Counted from the first letter of the stretch, positions 1-4,785 are shown. The stretch: 5,917 nt of DNA from Pseudomonadota bacterium (GCA_021795795.1 JAJYPA010000510.1:1-5917), one strand, 5' to 3'. The notes: a model not told the origin generated them from the letters alone. Translations and numbers: made by a program.

Positions 1-13
1 GCATGGCGGTCAT
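1..13 (-). CDS. Start of the next operon gene (partial, runs off left edge)
   Basis: Only the first four codons (M-T-A-M) are in the window. The ATG at 11-13 overlaps the TGA stop of the preceding gene in an ATGA arrangement, the same junction used at six other places here, which is the main support. A second in-frame ATG at 2-4 is possible. Two GRPxG proteins of the kind that often precede phage terminases lie immediately upstream, so this could be a terminase or another packaging gene. That is inference from position only; four residues carry no family information. Confidence 0.4.
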
Positions 14-276
14 ACGTCTGGGTCGGGGTCGATAAATATGTCCCCGTCGTCGTCGTCGCTTCGATCTTCGGGCGGTGTGGGCGGTATCAACCGCAGCAAC
101 AGCGATGCGAAGATGCGTGGTTCATCCTGCATAAGCGCCAGCAGCCACGCGACACCCCCACCGCGATCAAAGGCTTCGAGCACGGCTTCCTTGAGTGCTG
201 CCGTGGTGCGATTTACTGAACCCTTGGGCCGTCCGGGGCCGGGGCCACGAATATTTGCCCTTTGTTTATTGCTCAT
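10..276 (-). CDS. Small GRPxG-motif phage protein, copy B (terminase-small-subunit-like position)
   Basis: This 88-residue protein has a G-x-G-R-P-K-G motif at residues 13-19, followed by N-R-T-T and an amphipathic helical stretch (26-40), a W-L-L segment near 44-46 and an E-P-x-x-F-A-S-L-L helix at 52-60. It ends in a very acidic tail (residues 69-88, with D-D-D-D at 74-77). GRP cores resemble AT-hook DNA contacts, and proteins of this layout commonly sit just upstream of terminase large-subunit genes in phages, so a DNA-binding or packaging-related role is plausible but unproven. It aligns without gaps to the gene upstream over 53 positions, with about 29 identities, so the two are paralogues. 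The ATG at 274-276 overlaps the stop of the upstream gene (ATGA), with an AGGAG site 8 bases upstream. The acidic tail is not shared with its paralogue. Confidence 0.85.
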   Translation of the reverse strand: MSNKQRANIRGPGPGRPKGSVNRTTAALKEAVLEAFDRGGGVAWLLALMQDEPRIFASLLLRLIPPTPPEDRSDDDDGDIFIDPDPDV

Positions 277-590
277 GGCGTTTGCTCCTGTTCAGTGGCA
301 CGCGGGTCAACAACGACGCGCCGTATCTCGGTGATCTGCTCGGCGTGCATGATGTTGGCATCCATGCTCAACTGAGACGGCAACAGCTTTGCCAACAGCG
401 AGGCATAGGCTTTCGGCTCAGACTTGGCAAGTTCCACCAGCCAATCGACACCGCCAAGCCGTTCAAACGACTCTTCAAGCGCCTGTTTGAGTGCCCGCGT
501 CGTTTTGTTTGCAATGCCAGCAGGCCGCCCCATGCCTGCCCTTGGTGGACGTTTTCCAGAAAGTCCCACTACTTTTGTGTCATCGCTCAT
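273..590 (-). CDS. Small GRPxG-motif phage protein, copy A
   Basis: This 105-residue protein has a basic N-terminus (K-R-P-P-R near 13-17), the G-R-P-A-G motif at 21-25, an N-K-T-T turn at 28-31, a helix 32-45, G-G-V-D-W-L at 46-51 and E-P-K-A-Y-A-S-L-L at 58-66. After the shared block ends at P71 it has its own C-terminus, which includes an R-R-V-V-V-D-P strand-like stretch at 90-96. It is a clear paralogue of the next gene. Proteins of this shape occur in phages ahead of terminase genes; I cannot assign a biochemical role. The start at 588-590 overlaps the previous gene's TGA (ATGA) and has an AAGGAG site about 10 bases upstream. The stop overlaps the start of copy B in the same way. Confidence 0.87.
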   Translation of the reverse strand: MSDDTKVVGLSGKRPPRAGMGRPAGIANKTTRALKQALEESFERLGGVDWLVELAKSEPKAYASLLAKLLPSQLSMDANIMHAEQITEIRRVVVDPRATEQEQTP

Positions 591-733
591 GATTTACGCG
601 CTCCTTTTGCTGAATGGTGCAATGATACCGCTGGGGCTGGTTGCGGCGCTCCTGGGACCATTTCCGGCCCAGCAATGGGCTTTCTGCCGTAGAGCTTGCC
701 GAGGCCCGCTGGGACTGATTTGCGGCGCTTCAT
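587..733 (-). CDS. 48-residue basic hypothetical protein
   Basis: The frame stays open upstream to 847, but that part lies inside the nuclease gene. The likely start is the ATG at 731-733, which overlaps the nuclease TGA (ATGA) and has a GGGAG site 8 bases upstream. The product is 48 residues, begins M-K-R-R-K and is rich in Lys, Arg, Pro and Gly. It contains a G-K-L-Y-G-R-K-P segment at 12-19 and a P-A-P-A-V linker near 32-36. There is no signal peptide, membrane segment or recognisable domain. The stop overlaps the start of the GRPxG copy A gene, so the gene is framed exactly between its neighbours. I do not recognise the family; basic composition might suit nucleic-acid or protein contact, which is a guess. 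Confidence 0.7.
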   Translation of the reverse strand: MKRRKSVPAGLGKLYGRKPIAGPEMVPGAPQPAPAVSLHHSAKGARKS

Positions 734-1110
734 GGCAATGACTCCCGGATGATCTGGCAGGCGGTATCCAGCGCGATTTCGGCCAGATTGCCGGGAGCGG
801 GGAACGTGCCCGGAAGAACATGGTGCAAGTCCACCACGGCCTTCCACGGCCTGCGCGATTGCCTATAGAACAGAATCGGCTTGCGCTGCGCCCGTTCGGC
901 CTGTCGGGTGGCCTGACTCCACCATGAAGCGAGGCTGAGGGCTTCGCAGCGTTTGCACTCGATGGCCCAGCCCTGGACGCTGAGAGAGTCAGCGCCCCCC
1001 TTCCATGTCTGATCGAAGTTGCGTGCAACGGCGATGCCGAGTTGATCGCCCAGCAGCTTGAACAGTTCGCGTTCGGCAGATGCGCCCTTGTTTCGTTGCG
1101 ATGCGCTCAT
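730..1110 (-). CDS. PD-(D/E)XK nuclease, Holliday-junction-resolvase-like
   Basis: The 126-residue product matches the small PDDEXK endonucleases found in phage replication/recombination modules. It begins N-K-G-A-S-A-E-R-E-L with a conserved acidic residue (E13 or E15). It then has the catalytic D41 in G-G-A-D-S and the E-x-K pair at E51 and K53 (A-I-E-C-K-R), followed by a W-W-S-Q-A segment at 63-67 of the type conserved after the core. The likely activity is metal-dependent cleavage of branched or recombining DNA, acting in the cytoplasm on replicating element DNA; the substrate is inferred from family resemblance. Length is normal for the group and no catalytic residue is missing. The start at 1108-1110 forms an ATGA overlap with the preceding stop, and its own SD is weak (GAG only), so translation may depend on coupling. 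It lies downstream of the helicase, as expected for an early-phage operon. Confidence 0.85.
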   Translation of the reverse strand: MSASQRNKGASAERELFKLLGDQLGIAVARNFDQTWKGGADSLSVQGWAIECKRCEALSLASWWSQATRQAERAQRKPILFYRQSRRPWKAVVDLHHVLPGTFPAPGNLAEIALDTACQIIRESLP

Positions 1111-1313
1111 GATTCCATCTCGATGTACACGCGGCCTATCTCGACCTCATCATCGGTTTCCGCCACCAGTTCGGACGTGCCAGGGTCAAAGTAGATCAGC
1201 AGCGATTCACCTCCGCAGGTGGTGAGTGTGATTTGTGAGACGTGCGGCAACGCCTGAAAGAACGGCACGGCGCGGCGTAGTGCCGTCTTGGGGTTCCATC
1301 GTTCGATTGTCAT
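1107..1313 (-). CDS. 68-residue hypothetical protein
   Basis: The frame is open up to 1478, but the upstream part overlaps the cysteine-cluster gene. The start chosen is the ATG at 1311-1313, which overlaps that gene's TGA (ATGA) and has an AAAGGA site about 8 bases upstream. The 68-residue product begins M-T-I-E-R-W-N-P-K-T. It looks like a helix (11-22) followed by several strands (S-Q-I-T-L-T-T, E-S-L-L-I-Y-F) and an acidic C-terminal part (residues 48-68), suggesting a small alpha/beta fold. There is no membrane segment or known catalytic motif. I do not recognise a family. The exact overlap at both ends argues that it is a real cistron. Confidence 0.75.
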   Translation of the reverse strand: MTIERWNPKTALRRAVPFFQALPHVSQITLTTCGGESLLIYFDPGTSELVAETDDEVEIGRVYIEMES

Positions 1314-1747
1314 GATTTGATTCCTTTGTAGCTGGGGCACGCCCTCGGTGCCAATGGGTAGCAAGCTGCATAATCGCCATGCTGGACACTTGGCGGGCCT
1401 GTGCCGGTGAGTGAACAGGCCCCCAGCGATTCCCCCGGCAACGGCTGGCCGGGCATGAAGTGCAGGCAGTCCCCGCAAGTCACGCGGGAAGGGGCCATAT
1501 TTGCTCTGTGCTGCATCTTCTCGGCTGGGGTGGTGTCAATGCCCATCCCGGACTGTTCTGCCGCCAATAGAGCAATGAGCGCGGGTTTCGTCTCCCTGAT
1601 GTATTCCACGTCATACGGTGCCAGCATCGCCTGTGGACCGACCCGAAGCTGTCCACCATCATCAAGCCGGACGTGCAAACCGATCTCGCGCATGACCGCC
1701 AAGAGGGTGGCAGCTTCCGCCATGAGGGAGTCAGATAACGAGGTCAT
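1310..1747 (-). CDS. TubC_N-like docking domain fused to a cysteine-cluster domain
   Basis: With the start at 1745-1747 the product is 145 residues. Residues 12-62 resemble the TubC N-terminal docking fold: A-A-T-L-L-A-V-M-R-E-I-G, then a L-x-V-x-L-D-D-G-G-Q-L-R-V hairpin, then a helix ending K-P-A-L-I-A-L-L. This module was first described in tubulysin-type synthases but also occurs in many phage and plasmid proteins of unknown role. The C-terminal part has C91-x2-C94, C111, C129 and C137 (P-R-A-C), a pattern suited to a zinc-binding knuckle. The role is probably protein or DNA contact next to the helicase, which is inference. The start is favoured by GAGGAGG placed 6 bases upstream; the adjacent ATG at 1748-1750 would leave only 3 bases. 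It overlaps the helicase end by 17 bases and the next gene by ATGA. Confidence 0.82.
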   Translation of the reverse strand: MTSLSDSLMAEAATLLAVMREIGLHVRLDDGGQLRVGPQAMLAPYDVEYIRETKPALIALLAAEQSGMGIDTTPAEKMQHRANMAPSRVTCGDCLHFMPGQPLPGESLGACSLTGTGPPSVQHGDYAACYPLAPRACPSYKGIKS

Positions 1748-3206
1748 CATCGTCCTCCTCGGCATCTTCCGCGCCGTCATCCGGCCCCGCACCCATAACC
1801 ACGCACCCATCCACCACATGAACAAGCCCCGTCTTTCGTGCCCCGGCGATGGCCCGCGTCGTCACCCCTGCCGTTATCCCCGCCAAGATACAAGCCCTTT
1901 GCCAATCCCCTACTAGTGGATTTCCGCCAGTGGTGAGCATGTTTTCTAAAACCGCCATGGGGGACGGGTTAGCGTCACGGGGCGGTAACGCTTCACGGGG
2001 TCTTATAGACCCCCCGTGACGTGACGTTACCTTTTCGCCCGGTAACGGTTCGTGACCAACCGTGACTGGACCGTGACCCGTGACTTTTACGATACTTCCT
2101 TGTATTTCAACAAGTCCTAGCTTTACAAGGGCGGTCTTGGCTTCGTGGAATCGCTGCTTATTAAGGCCCGCACCCTGCCGCCATTCGGTAATTGTCACTT
2201 TGGCGGAACCGTGACCGTTACCGGCATCGTCAAGGTTTTTTTGCCGGTTGATATACATCTCCCGCAAGACGCCAAGGCATACGGTCTGATTCTTTCCTAG
2301 TTGCTCGATCTGCTCCGGCGCGTCGCATGGCTCCAGTACCGCGCTATAAACGCGCTCGCCGTCCTCATCCAGCCAGAGCGTATCCACTCCCACGAGTTGG
2401 AAGTTCAGAGGCTTGAACGGCTCGCCTTCCTTGCTCTTGGTGGATTGCAGGGTAATCACCTGGCCGTCCTTGGTGGCGGATAGTTCGGTATCCAACGCGG
2501 CCTTGATTGCAGAGGAACCCCGCGCACGATCTTGGTTGTGCCCGGCATGGTGGACCAGGATGACCGCGCACCCGAACCGCTCCCGGATGGTGTCACAGGC
2601 CTTTATGAGTTCGCCCATGTCCCGGCTGCTATTCTCATCCAGCCCAGCAGCGGCACGCGCAAGGGTGTCAATCCAGACTGAGCACGGTTTGCCTAAGCCT
2701 GTATCCCGTATGGCGGCCTCGATCTCCGCAACCGCGTCGGCCTCGCCCATCGGCACCATGCGCGTGCTGATATAGAGCGGTGCATCCTGTAGACGTGCAT
2801 CGGGGTTGCTGAGTTGCCATGCTCGCAGTCGTCGGGATACGCCCGCGCCACCCTCGCCCAGAATGTAGACGGCTGGTCCTTGGGTGACGCGGTGATCGTG
2901 CCAGTCCACCCCGCACGCGATGGATGCCGCCATAGAGAGAGCAAGGAACGATTTGCCCGCTCCCGGTTGCCCGTAGATCATCGCCAGGGTGTCAGCTTCG
3001 ATGATGCCCCGTATTAGCCAACGGACGGCGGGCGGATTGGTCAATAACTCCCGAACGTGCCTTAGTAATGGTGGTCTGGGTGCCTCTGGCTCCGGTAGCG
3101 GCTCGTCACCAGCGCCAGCAGTAGGCACTACGGACAGGCGCGGATATGGCTGCTCATCTCCGTAAGGCGGCACGGATGCCGTCCAATCTTCAGAATCAAG
3201 CGCCAT
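1731..3206 (-). CDS. RepA-type replicative helicase / AAA_25 RecA-fold ATPase
   Basis: This 491-residue protein has a Walker A motif G-Q-P-G-A-G-K-S at 79-86, a Walker B strand S-V-W-I-D at 176-180 and a sensor-like V-I-L-V-H-H at 215-220. These are followed by R-G-S-S-A (229-233) and D-T-E-L (239-242), the pattern of RSF1010 RepA-like hexameric helicases (AAA_25). It would unwind DNA 5'-3' or load at the element's origin, working with the adjacent Toprim primase. Residues about 305-375 look like a winged-helix unit (I-T-E-W-R-Q-G-A-G-L-N-K-Q-R-F, then L-V-K-L-G-L-V-E-I). A low-complexity linker (376-415), another helical unit and an acidic tail (476-488) follow. The frame opens at 3374, but the ATG at 3204-3206 is preferred: GAGGGGGTG lies 4 bases upstream and it overlaps the primase stop by 11 bases. 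The linker codons carry an origin-like CGTGAC cluster, and an A AAA AAC heptamer occurs at codons 322-324. Confidence 0.92.
   Translation of the reverse strand: MALDSEDWTASVPPYGDEQPYPRLSVVPTAGAGDEPLPEPEAPRPPLLRHVRELLTNPPAVRWLIRGIIEADTLAMIYGQPGAGKSFLALSMAASIACGVDWHDHRVTQGPAVYILGEGGAGVSRRLRAWQLSNPDARLQDAPLYISTRMVPMGEADAVAEIEAAIRDTGLGKPCSVWIDTLARAAAGLDENSSRDMGELIKACDTIRERFGCAVILVHHAGHNQDRARGSSAIKAALDTELSATKDGQVITLQSTKSKEGEPFKPLNFQLVGVDTLWLDEDGERVYSAVLEPCDAPEQIEQLGKNQTVCLGVLREMYINRQKNLDDAGNGHGSAKVTITEWRQGAGLNKQRFHEAKTALVKLGLVEIQGSIVKVTGHGPVTVGHEPLPGEKVTSRHGGSIRPREALPPRDANPSPMAVLENMLTTGGNPLVGDWQRACILAGITAGVTTRAIAGARKTGLVHVVDGCVVMGAGPDDGAEDAEEDDDDLVI
1754..1760 (-). promoter_or_regulatory. Strong Shine-Dalgarno GAGGAGG that decides the start of the TubC_N-like gene
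   Basis: On the minus strand GAGGAGG is followed by ACG and then two consecutive ATG codons. Spacing is 3 bases to the first ATG (1750) and 6 to the second (1747), so the second is preferred. The site lies inside the acidic-tail codons at the end of the helicase gene, so the D/E-rich tail (GAG/GAC codons) doubles as a ribosome-binding site. The longer frame beginning at 1825 has no comparable site. Confidence 0.75.
1974..2084 (-). repeat. CGTGAC repeat cluster inside the helicase gene, candidate replication origin
   Basis: On the plus strand CGTGAC occurs at 2015-2020, 2020-2025, 2051-2056, 2061-2066, 2072-2077 and 2079-2084. Inverted or one-off copies are GTCACG at 1974-1979, GTAACG at 1985-1990 and CGTTAC at 2025-2030. 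The starts at 2051, 2061 and 2072 are spaced 10 and 11 bases, about one DNA turn. A further copy is at 2210-2215. The tract encodes the variable linker of the helicase and is followed by an A+T-richer stretch at 2085-2130 (about 65% A+T). Iterons embedded in a replication gene are known from the lambda O gene, so an origin is plausible. Repeated V-T-x-G-H codons alone could also create part of the pattern. Confidence 0.5.
1994..2018. repeat. Short inverted repeat (hairpin) within the CGTGAC cluster
   Basis: GGGGTCT at 1997-2003 and AGACCCC at 2007-2013 are perfect complements around a three-base TAT loop. CAC at 1994-1996 can pair with GTG at 2016-2018 if two cytosines bulge. It sits between the two groups of CGTGAC copies. 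There is no T-tract after it on the minus strand and it lies inside an open reading frame, so a terminator is unlikely. A structural element of an origin or an mRNA hairpin are the alternatives. Confidence 0.45.
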
Positions 3207-4098
3207 GCTGCACCCCCTCGCGCTGAGACTTTCGCCATGCCTGCCAGTCATTAAAATCTGACAGGCCAGCCGGGGCATCTTTAGGGAATCGCGGCCATAT
3301 CCATCTTGCGCGGGATGCAATGGCGGCGGCTTTGGCCTTTGCCATGCCCACGGAGTCAGCGTCCGCAGCGACAATCAAGTCAATGTGAGGGAATCGGCGG
3401 CGTGCCTCGACCGCAACGGCCTGAAGGTTTCCGGCATCCAATGCAGCGAGCACCACGGCCCCCGGTGAGAGCGCCGCCAAGGTCTGAGCGGTTGCCCACC
3501 CTTCACAAATCAGCAGCCGGGTATCAGGCGAAGGCACCCCATCGGTGCGGATAAAGGCCCCCTGCTTCTGCATCCCTTTGGTAAATCTCTTTTCACCAGT
3601 AGGGCTAATGGTTTGCACCCCGCGCAAGTCACCATCAAAACCAGTGACAGGCAAAATCAGCATATCCCCACGATGGCGGCTGATACCCGGCGCGATCATT
3701 TTCTTCTGAAGGTATGGATGTTCGGGGCGGGCAGGTTGCGCGTTGCTCCATATCCAGAGGGCACGATTAGCAGCGGCCTTATGCCGGGCCTCCTGTGCCT
3801 CCTGAGCACGTTTGCGGTCCTCGGTGATACGTCTGACTATCTCAGCCCGTTCGGACGCTGTGAGGGCTGACAGACGCTTGGCGCACCATGTCAGACGTGC
3901 CCCTGTCCGCCAGTTGCCCGCCACCCCAGAGGCCGGCGCGTCCGGGTGGAAGTTGTACCAGATTGAAAGCGCCCCGGCCTTGTCATCGGCGGCACGGGCA
4001 CGGTGCAAATGCCCGTCTGGGGTGATATGGGCATCTGCCGCTAAGTGAATACCGGCATCAGCAAGGGCATGGCGGAATTGCTCGACGGTATTAGCCAT
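3196..4098 (-). CDS. Toprim-domain primase-like protein
   Basis: The 300-residue product has an N-terminal segment with D-G-x-L-H-R (28-33) and a G-N-W-R-T-G (61-66) motif, seen in phage and plasmid Toprim proteins. A charged helical region (82-115) and a central domain P-Y-L...L-I-L-P-V (128-151) follow. The Toprim core has E199 in L-L-I-C-E-G, the D-x-D pair D246/D248 in V-A-A-D-A-D, and S-D-F-N-D-W at 280-285. Toprim enzymes coordinate metal for nucleotidyl transfer, so RNA-primer synthesis for the element's replication is the likely role. No cysteine/histidine zinc finger is visible, unlike DnaG or T7 gp4. The chosen start is the ATG at 4096-4098, preceded by GGGGGTG at 4 bases. A GTG at 4186-4188 would add 30 residues, but that stretch is better read as a separate small gene. 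It overlaps the helicase gene by 11 bases. Confidence 0.88.
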   Translation of the reverse strand: MANTVEQFRHALADAGIHLAADAHITPDGHLHRARAADDKAGALSIWYNFHPDAPASGVAGNWRTGARLTWCAKRLSALTASERAEIVRRITEDRKRAQEAQEARHKAAANRALWIWSNAQPARPEHPYLQKKMIAPGISRHRGDMLILPVTGFDGDLRGVQTISPTGEKRFTKGMQKQGAFIRTDGVPSPDTRLLICEGWATAQTLAALSPGAVVLAALDAGNLQAVAVEARRRFPHIDLIVAADADSVGMAKAKAAAIASRARWIWPRFPKDAPAGLSDFNDWQAWRKSQREGVQHGA

Positions 4099-4195
4099 GG
4101 CGCACCCCCAGGGCCCGGCGCAGCTTGCGGAAAGCCCACCAGCAGCGGGCGATGTTGCGGCGTAAATCTTGGAATGTGCTATAGTCACGCCGCAT
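4091..4195 (-). CDS. 34-residue small protein between the winged-helix and primase genes
   Basis: The minus strand from the ATG at 4193-4195 to the TAA at 4091-4093 reads 34 residues. They begin M-R-R-D-Y-S-T-F-Q-D-L-R-R and continue I-A-R-C-W-W-A-F-R-K-L-R-R-A-L-G, a strongly basic amphipathic helix with paired tryptophans. GGGTG lies 6 bases before the ATG. The gene overlaps the upstream winged-helix gene by 11 bases and the primase start by 8 (ATGGCTAA), so it fills what would otherwise be an 86-base gap between those two coding regions. This framing is the main reason to call it. It has no known domain; membrane-interacting peptide, small nucleic-acid-binding protein or leader peptide coupling primase translation are all possible. 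Confidence 0.5.
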   Translation of the reverse strand: MRRDYSTFQDLRRNIARCWWAFRKLRRALGVRHG

Positions 4196-4487
4196 GGTCG
4201 CCACCCGCTTCTTTGGTGAATACCTGCTTGCTCGCTGTGCCCGGCGCTGTTCCACCAGCGCCCACTAATAACTCCAACTGGCGATCATCGGGCAGGGAGT
4301 AGACGCATCTGCCACCCCGATCTCGACGCGTAACAATCTGCACCCCCAACTTCCTCAGATCGTAAATCCGCGCTGCCAGCCTCCATCCCTTTCCGGCCAT
4401 GATTGCGTCAGGATGCGTGATCGAATTGCCCGCGTTTAGCTGGTCCAGTGCCCATGATGCCGCTGTGACGTCCTTGCGTGCGGCCAT
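4185..4487 (-). CDS. Small winged-helix/HTH DNA-binding protein (HTH_39-like)
   Basis: The 100-residue product has a helix W-A-L-D-Q-L-N-A-G at 12-20, an S-I-T-H-P-D-A turn at 22-28, the recognition-helix-like W-R-L-A-A-R-I-Y-D-L-R-K-L-G at 35-48, and a wing I-V-T-R-R-D-R-G-G-R-C-V-Y-S-L at 51-65. The R-L-A-A-R-I-x-D-L-R signature is typical of phage helix-turn-helix proteins of the HTH_39 type. The C-terminal 35 residues look disordered. It probably binds DNA, either as a regulator of this operon or as an origin-recognition helper for the primase and helicase; the sequence does not separate these. The start at 4485-4487 follows the previous stop by one base (TGA-T-ATG), with GGAAGG as the ribosome site inside the upstream gene. 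Confidence 0.82.
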   Translation of the reverse strand: MAARKDVTAASWALDQLNAGNSITHPDAIMAGKGWRLAARIYDLRKLGVQIVTRRDRGGRCVYSLPDDRQLELLVGAGGTAPGTASKQVFTKEAGGDHAA

Positions 4488-4488
4488 A

Positions 4489-4713
4489 TCACGCTACCTT
4501 CCGGCCATGACCGGCACGAAGCCACTCGATCAGCTTCGCCTTATCGATCAGGATTTTTGAACCGAAGCGCAGGACCACACCAGCGGCTTCCAGTTCTTCG
4601 CCGCGATGGAATAGAAGGTGACGCACGCCGCCACGGGTGAATGCTTGCGGTTCGGAATCGACAAGCGAATTGACGCTGTGAAGCTGGGGTGTGTTTTGGG
4701 TTTCAATTTGCAT
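4489..4713 (-). CDS. AlpA/excisionase-like small DNA-binding protein
   Basis: The 74-residue product has a flexible polar N-terminus (1-20) followed by a compact HTH-like unit. This comprises A-F-T-R-G-G-V-R-H-L-L-F-H-R (24-37), E-L-E-A-A-G-V-V-L-R-F-G (40-51), K-I-L-I-D-K-A-K-L-I-E-W-L (53-65) and a basic tail. The 'regulated tip helix, then G-x-K-x-L-I-D-x-x-x-L-x-x-W' layout is typical of AlpA and excisionase-like proteins of prophages and satellites. Such proteins either activate the integrase or element operon or direct excision. It is the first gene after the 203-bp control region and close to the integrase, which fits a recombination-directionality or master-switch role. The start is the ATG at 4711-4713; the ribosome site (GAGAG, about 7 bases upstream) is modest. 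The symbol alpA is not assigned because the similarity is only at fold level. Confidence 0.78.
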   Translation of the reverse strand: MQIETQNTPQLHSVNSLVDSEPQAFTRGGVRHLLFHRGEELEAAGVVLRFGSKILIDKAKLIEWLRAGHGRKVA

Positions 4714-4732
4714 GTTTCTGCTCTCGCATGAT

Positions 4733-4747
4733 GCCGCAAATTGCGGC
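4733..4747. promoter_or_regulatory. Perfect 7-1-7 palindrome, candidate operator
   Basis: GCCGCAA and TTGCGGC flank a single central A at 4740, giving the 15-base element GCCGCAAATTGCGGC. It begins 20 bases upstream of the AlpA-like ATG and lies just downstream of the candidate -10 element at 4758-4763, where a bound repressor would block transcription. There is no T-tract, so a terminator is unlikely. The binding protein is not known; the AlpA-like or winged-helix products encoded here, or a distant repressor, are candidates. Confidence 0.5.
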
Positions 4748-4757
4748 GATGGATTGC

Positions 4758-4785
4758 AGATTACGCTTGTATGTTATTGTTTCAA
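4758..4785 (-). promoter_or_regulatory. Candidate sigma70-type promoter for the AlpA-like operon
   Basis: On the minus strand TTGAAA (plus-strand 4780-4785) matches the -35 consensus at 5 of 6 positions. After a 16-base spacer comes TAATCT (4758-4763), which matches the -10 consensus at only 3 of 6. The region is A+T-rich relative to the rest. It sits between the repeat array and the palindrome, in the only substantial intergenic space. The -10 match is weak, so an activator bound to the adjacent repeats may be needed; this is inference. Confidence 0.4.

Noticed and set aside
594..1028. Alternative 144-codon minus-strand frame across the nuclease region
   Set aside because: It overlaps the PD-(D/E)XK gene in another frame, its product is Arg/Ser/Pro-rich without motifs, and it breaks the ATGA chain.
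1748..1825. N-terminal extension of the TubC_N-like gene to 1825
   Set aside because: The added residues are Trp/Met/Arg-rich shadow of the helicase tail, and GAGGAGG points to the ATG at 1747.
1401..1916. Plus-strand open frame of 171 codons (and other plus-strand frames across the window)
   Set aside because: It lies antisense to well-supported minus-strand genes, has no domain-like sequence and no ribosome site, and is expected by chance in G+C-rich DNA.
1997..2013. Rho-independent terminator interpretation of the hairpin
   Set aside because: It is inside an open reading frame and lacks a following T-run on either strand.
3207..3374. N-terminal extension of the helicase to an ATG at 3374
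   Set aside because: It would lie wholly inside the Toprim gene, over the conserved D246/D248 and DFND codons, and its sequence is Pro/Arg-rich noise. The ATG at 3206 has a strong site and the normal short overlap.
4098..4188. Primase starting at the GTG at 4188 (330 residues), forming a GTGA overlap with the upstream gene
   Set aside because: The extra 30 residues are Ala/Ser/Gly-rich and do not look like a domain. The ATG at 4098 has a good GGGGGTG site and begins a typical Toprim-protein N-terminus, and the interval reads better as a separate 34-residue gene.
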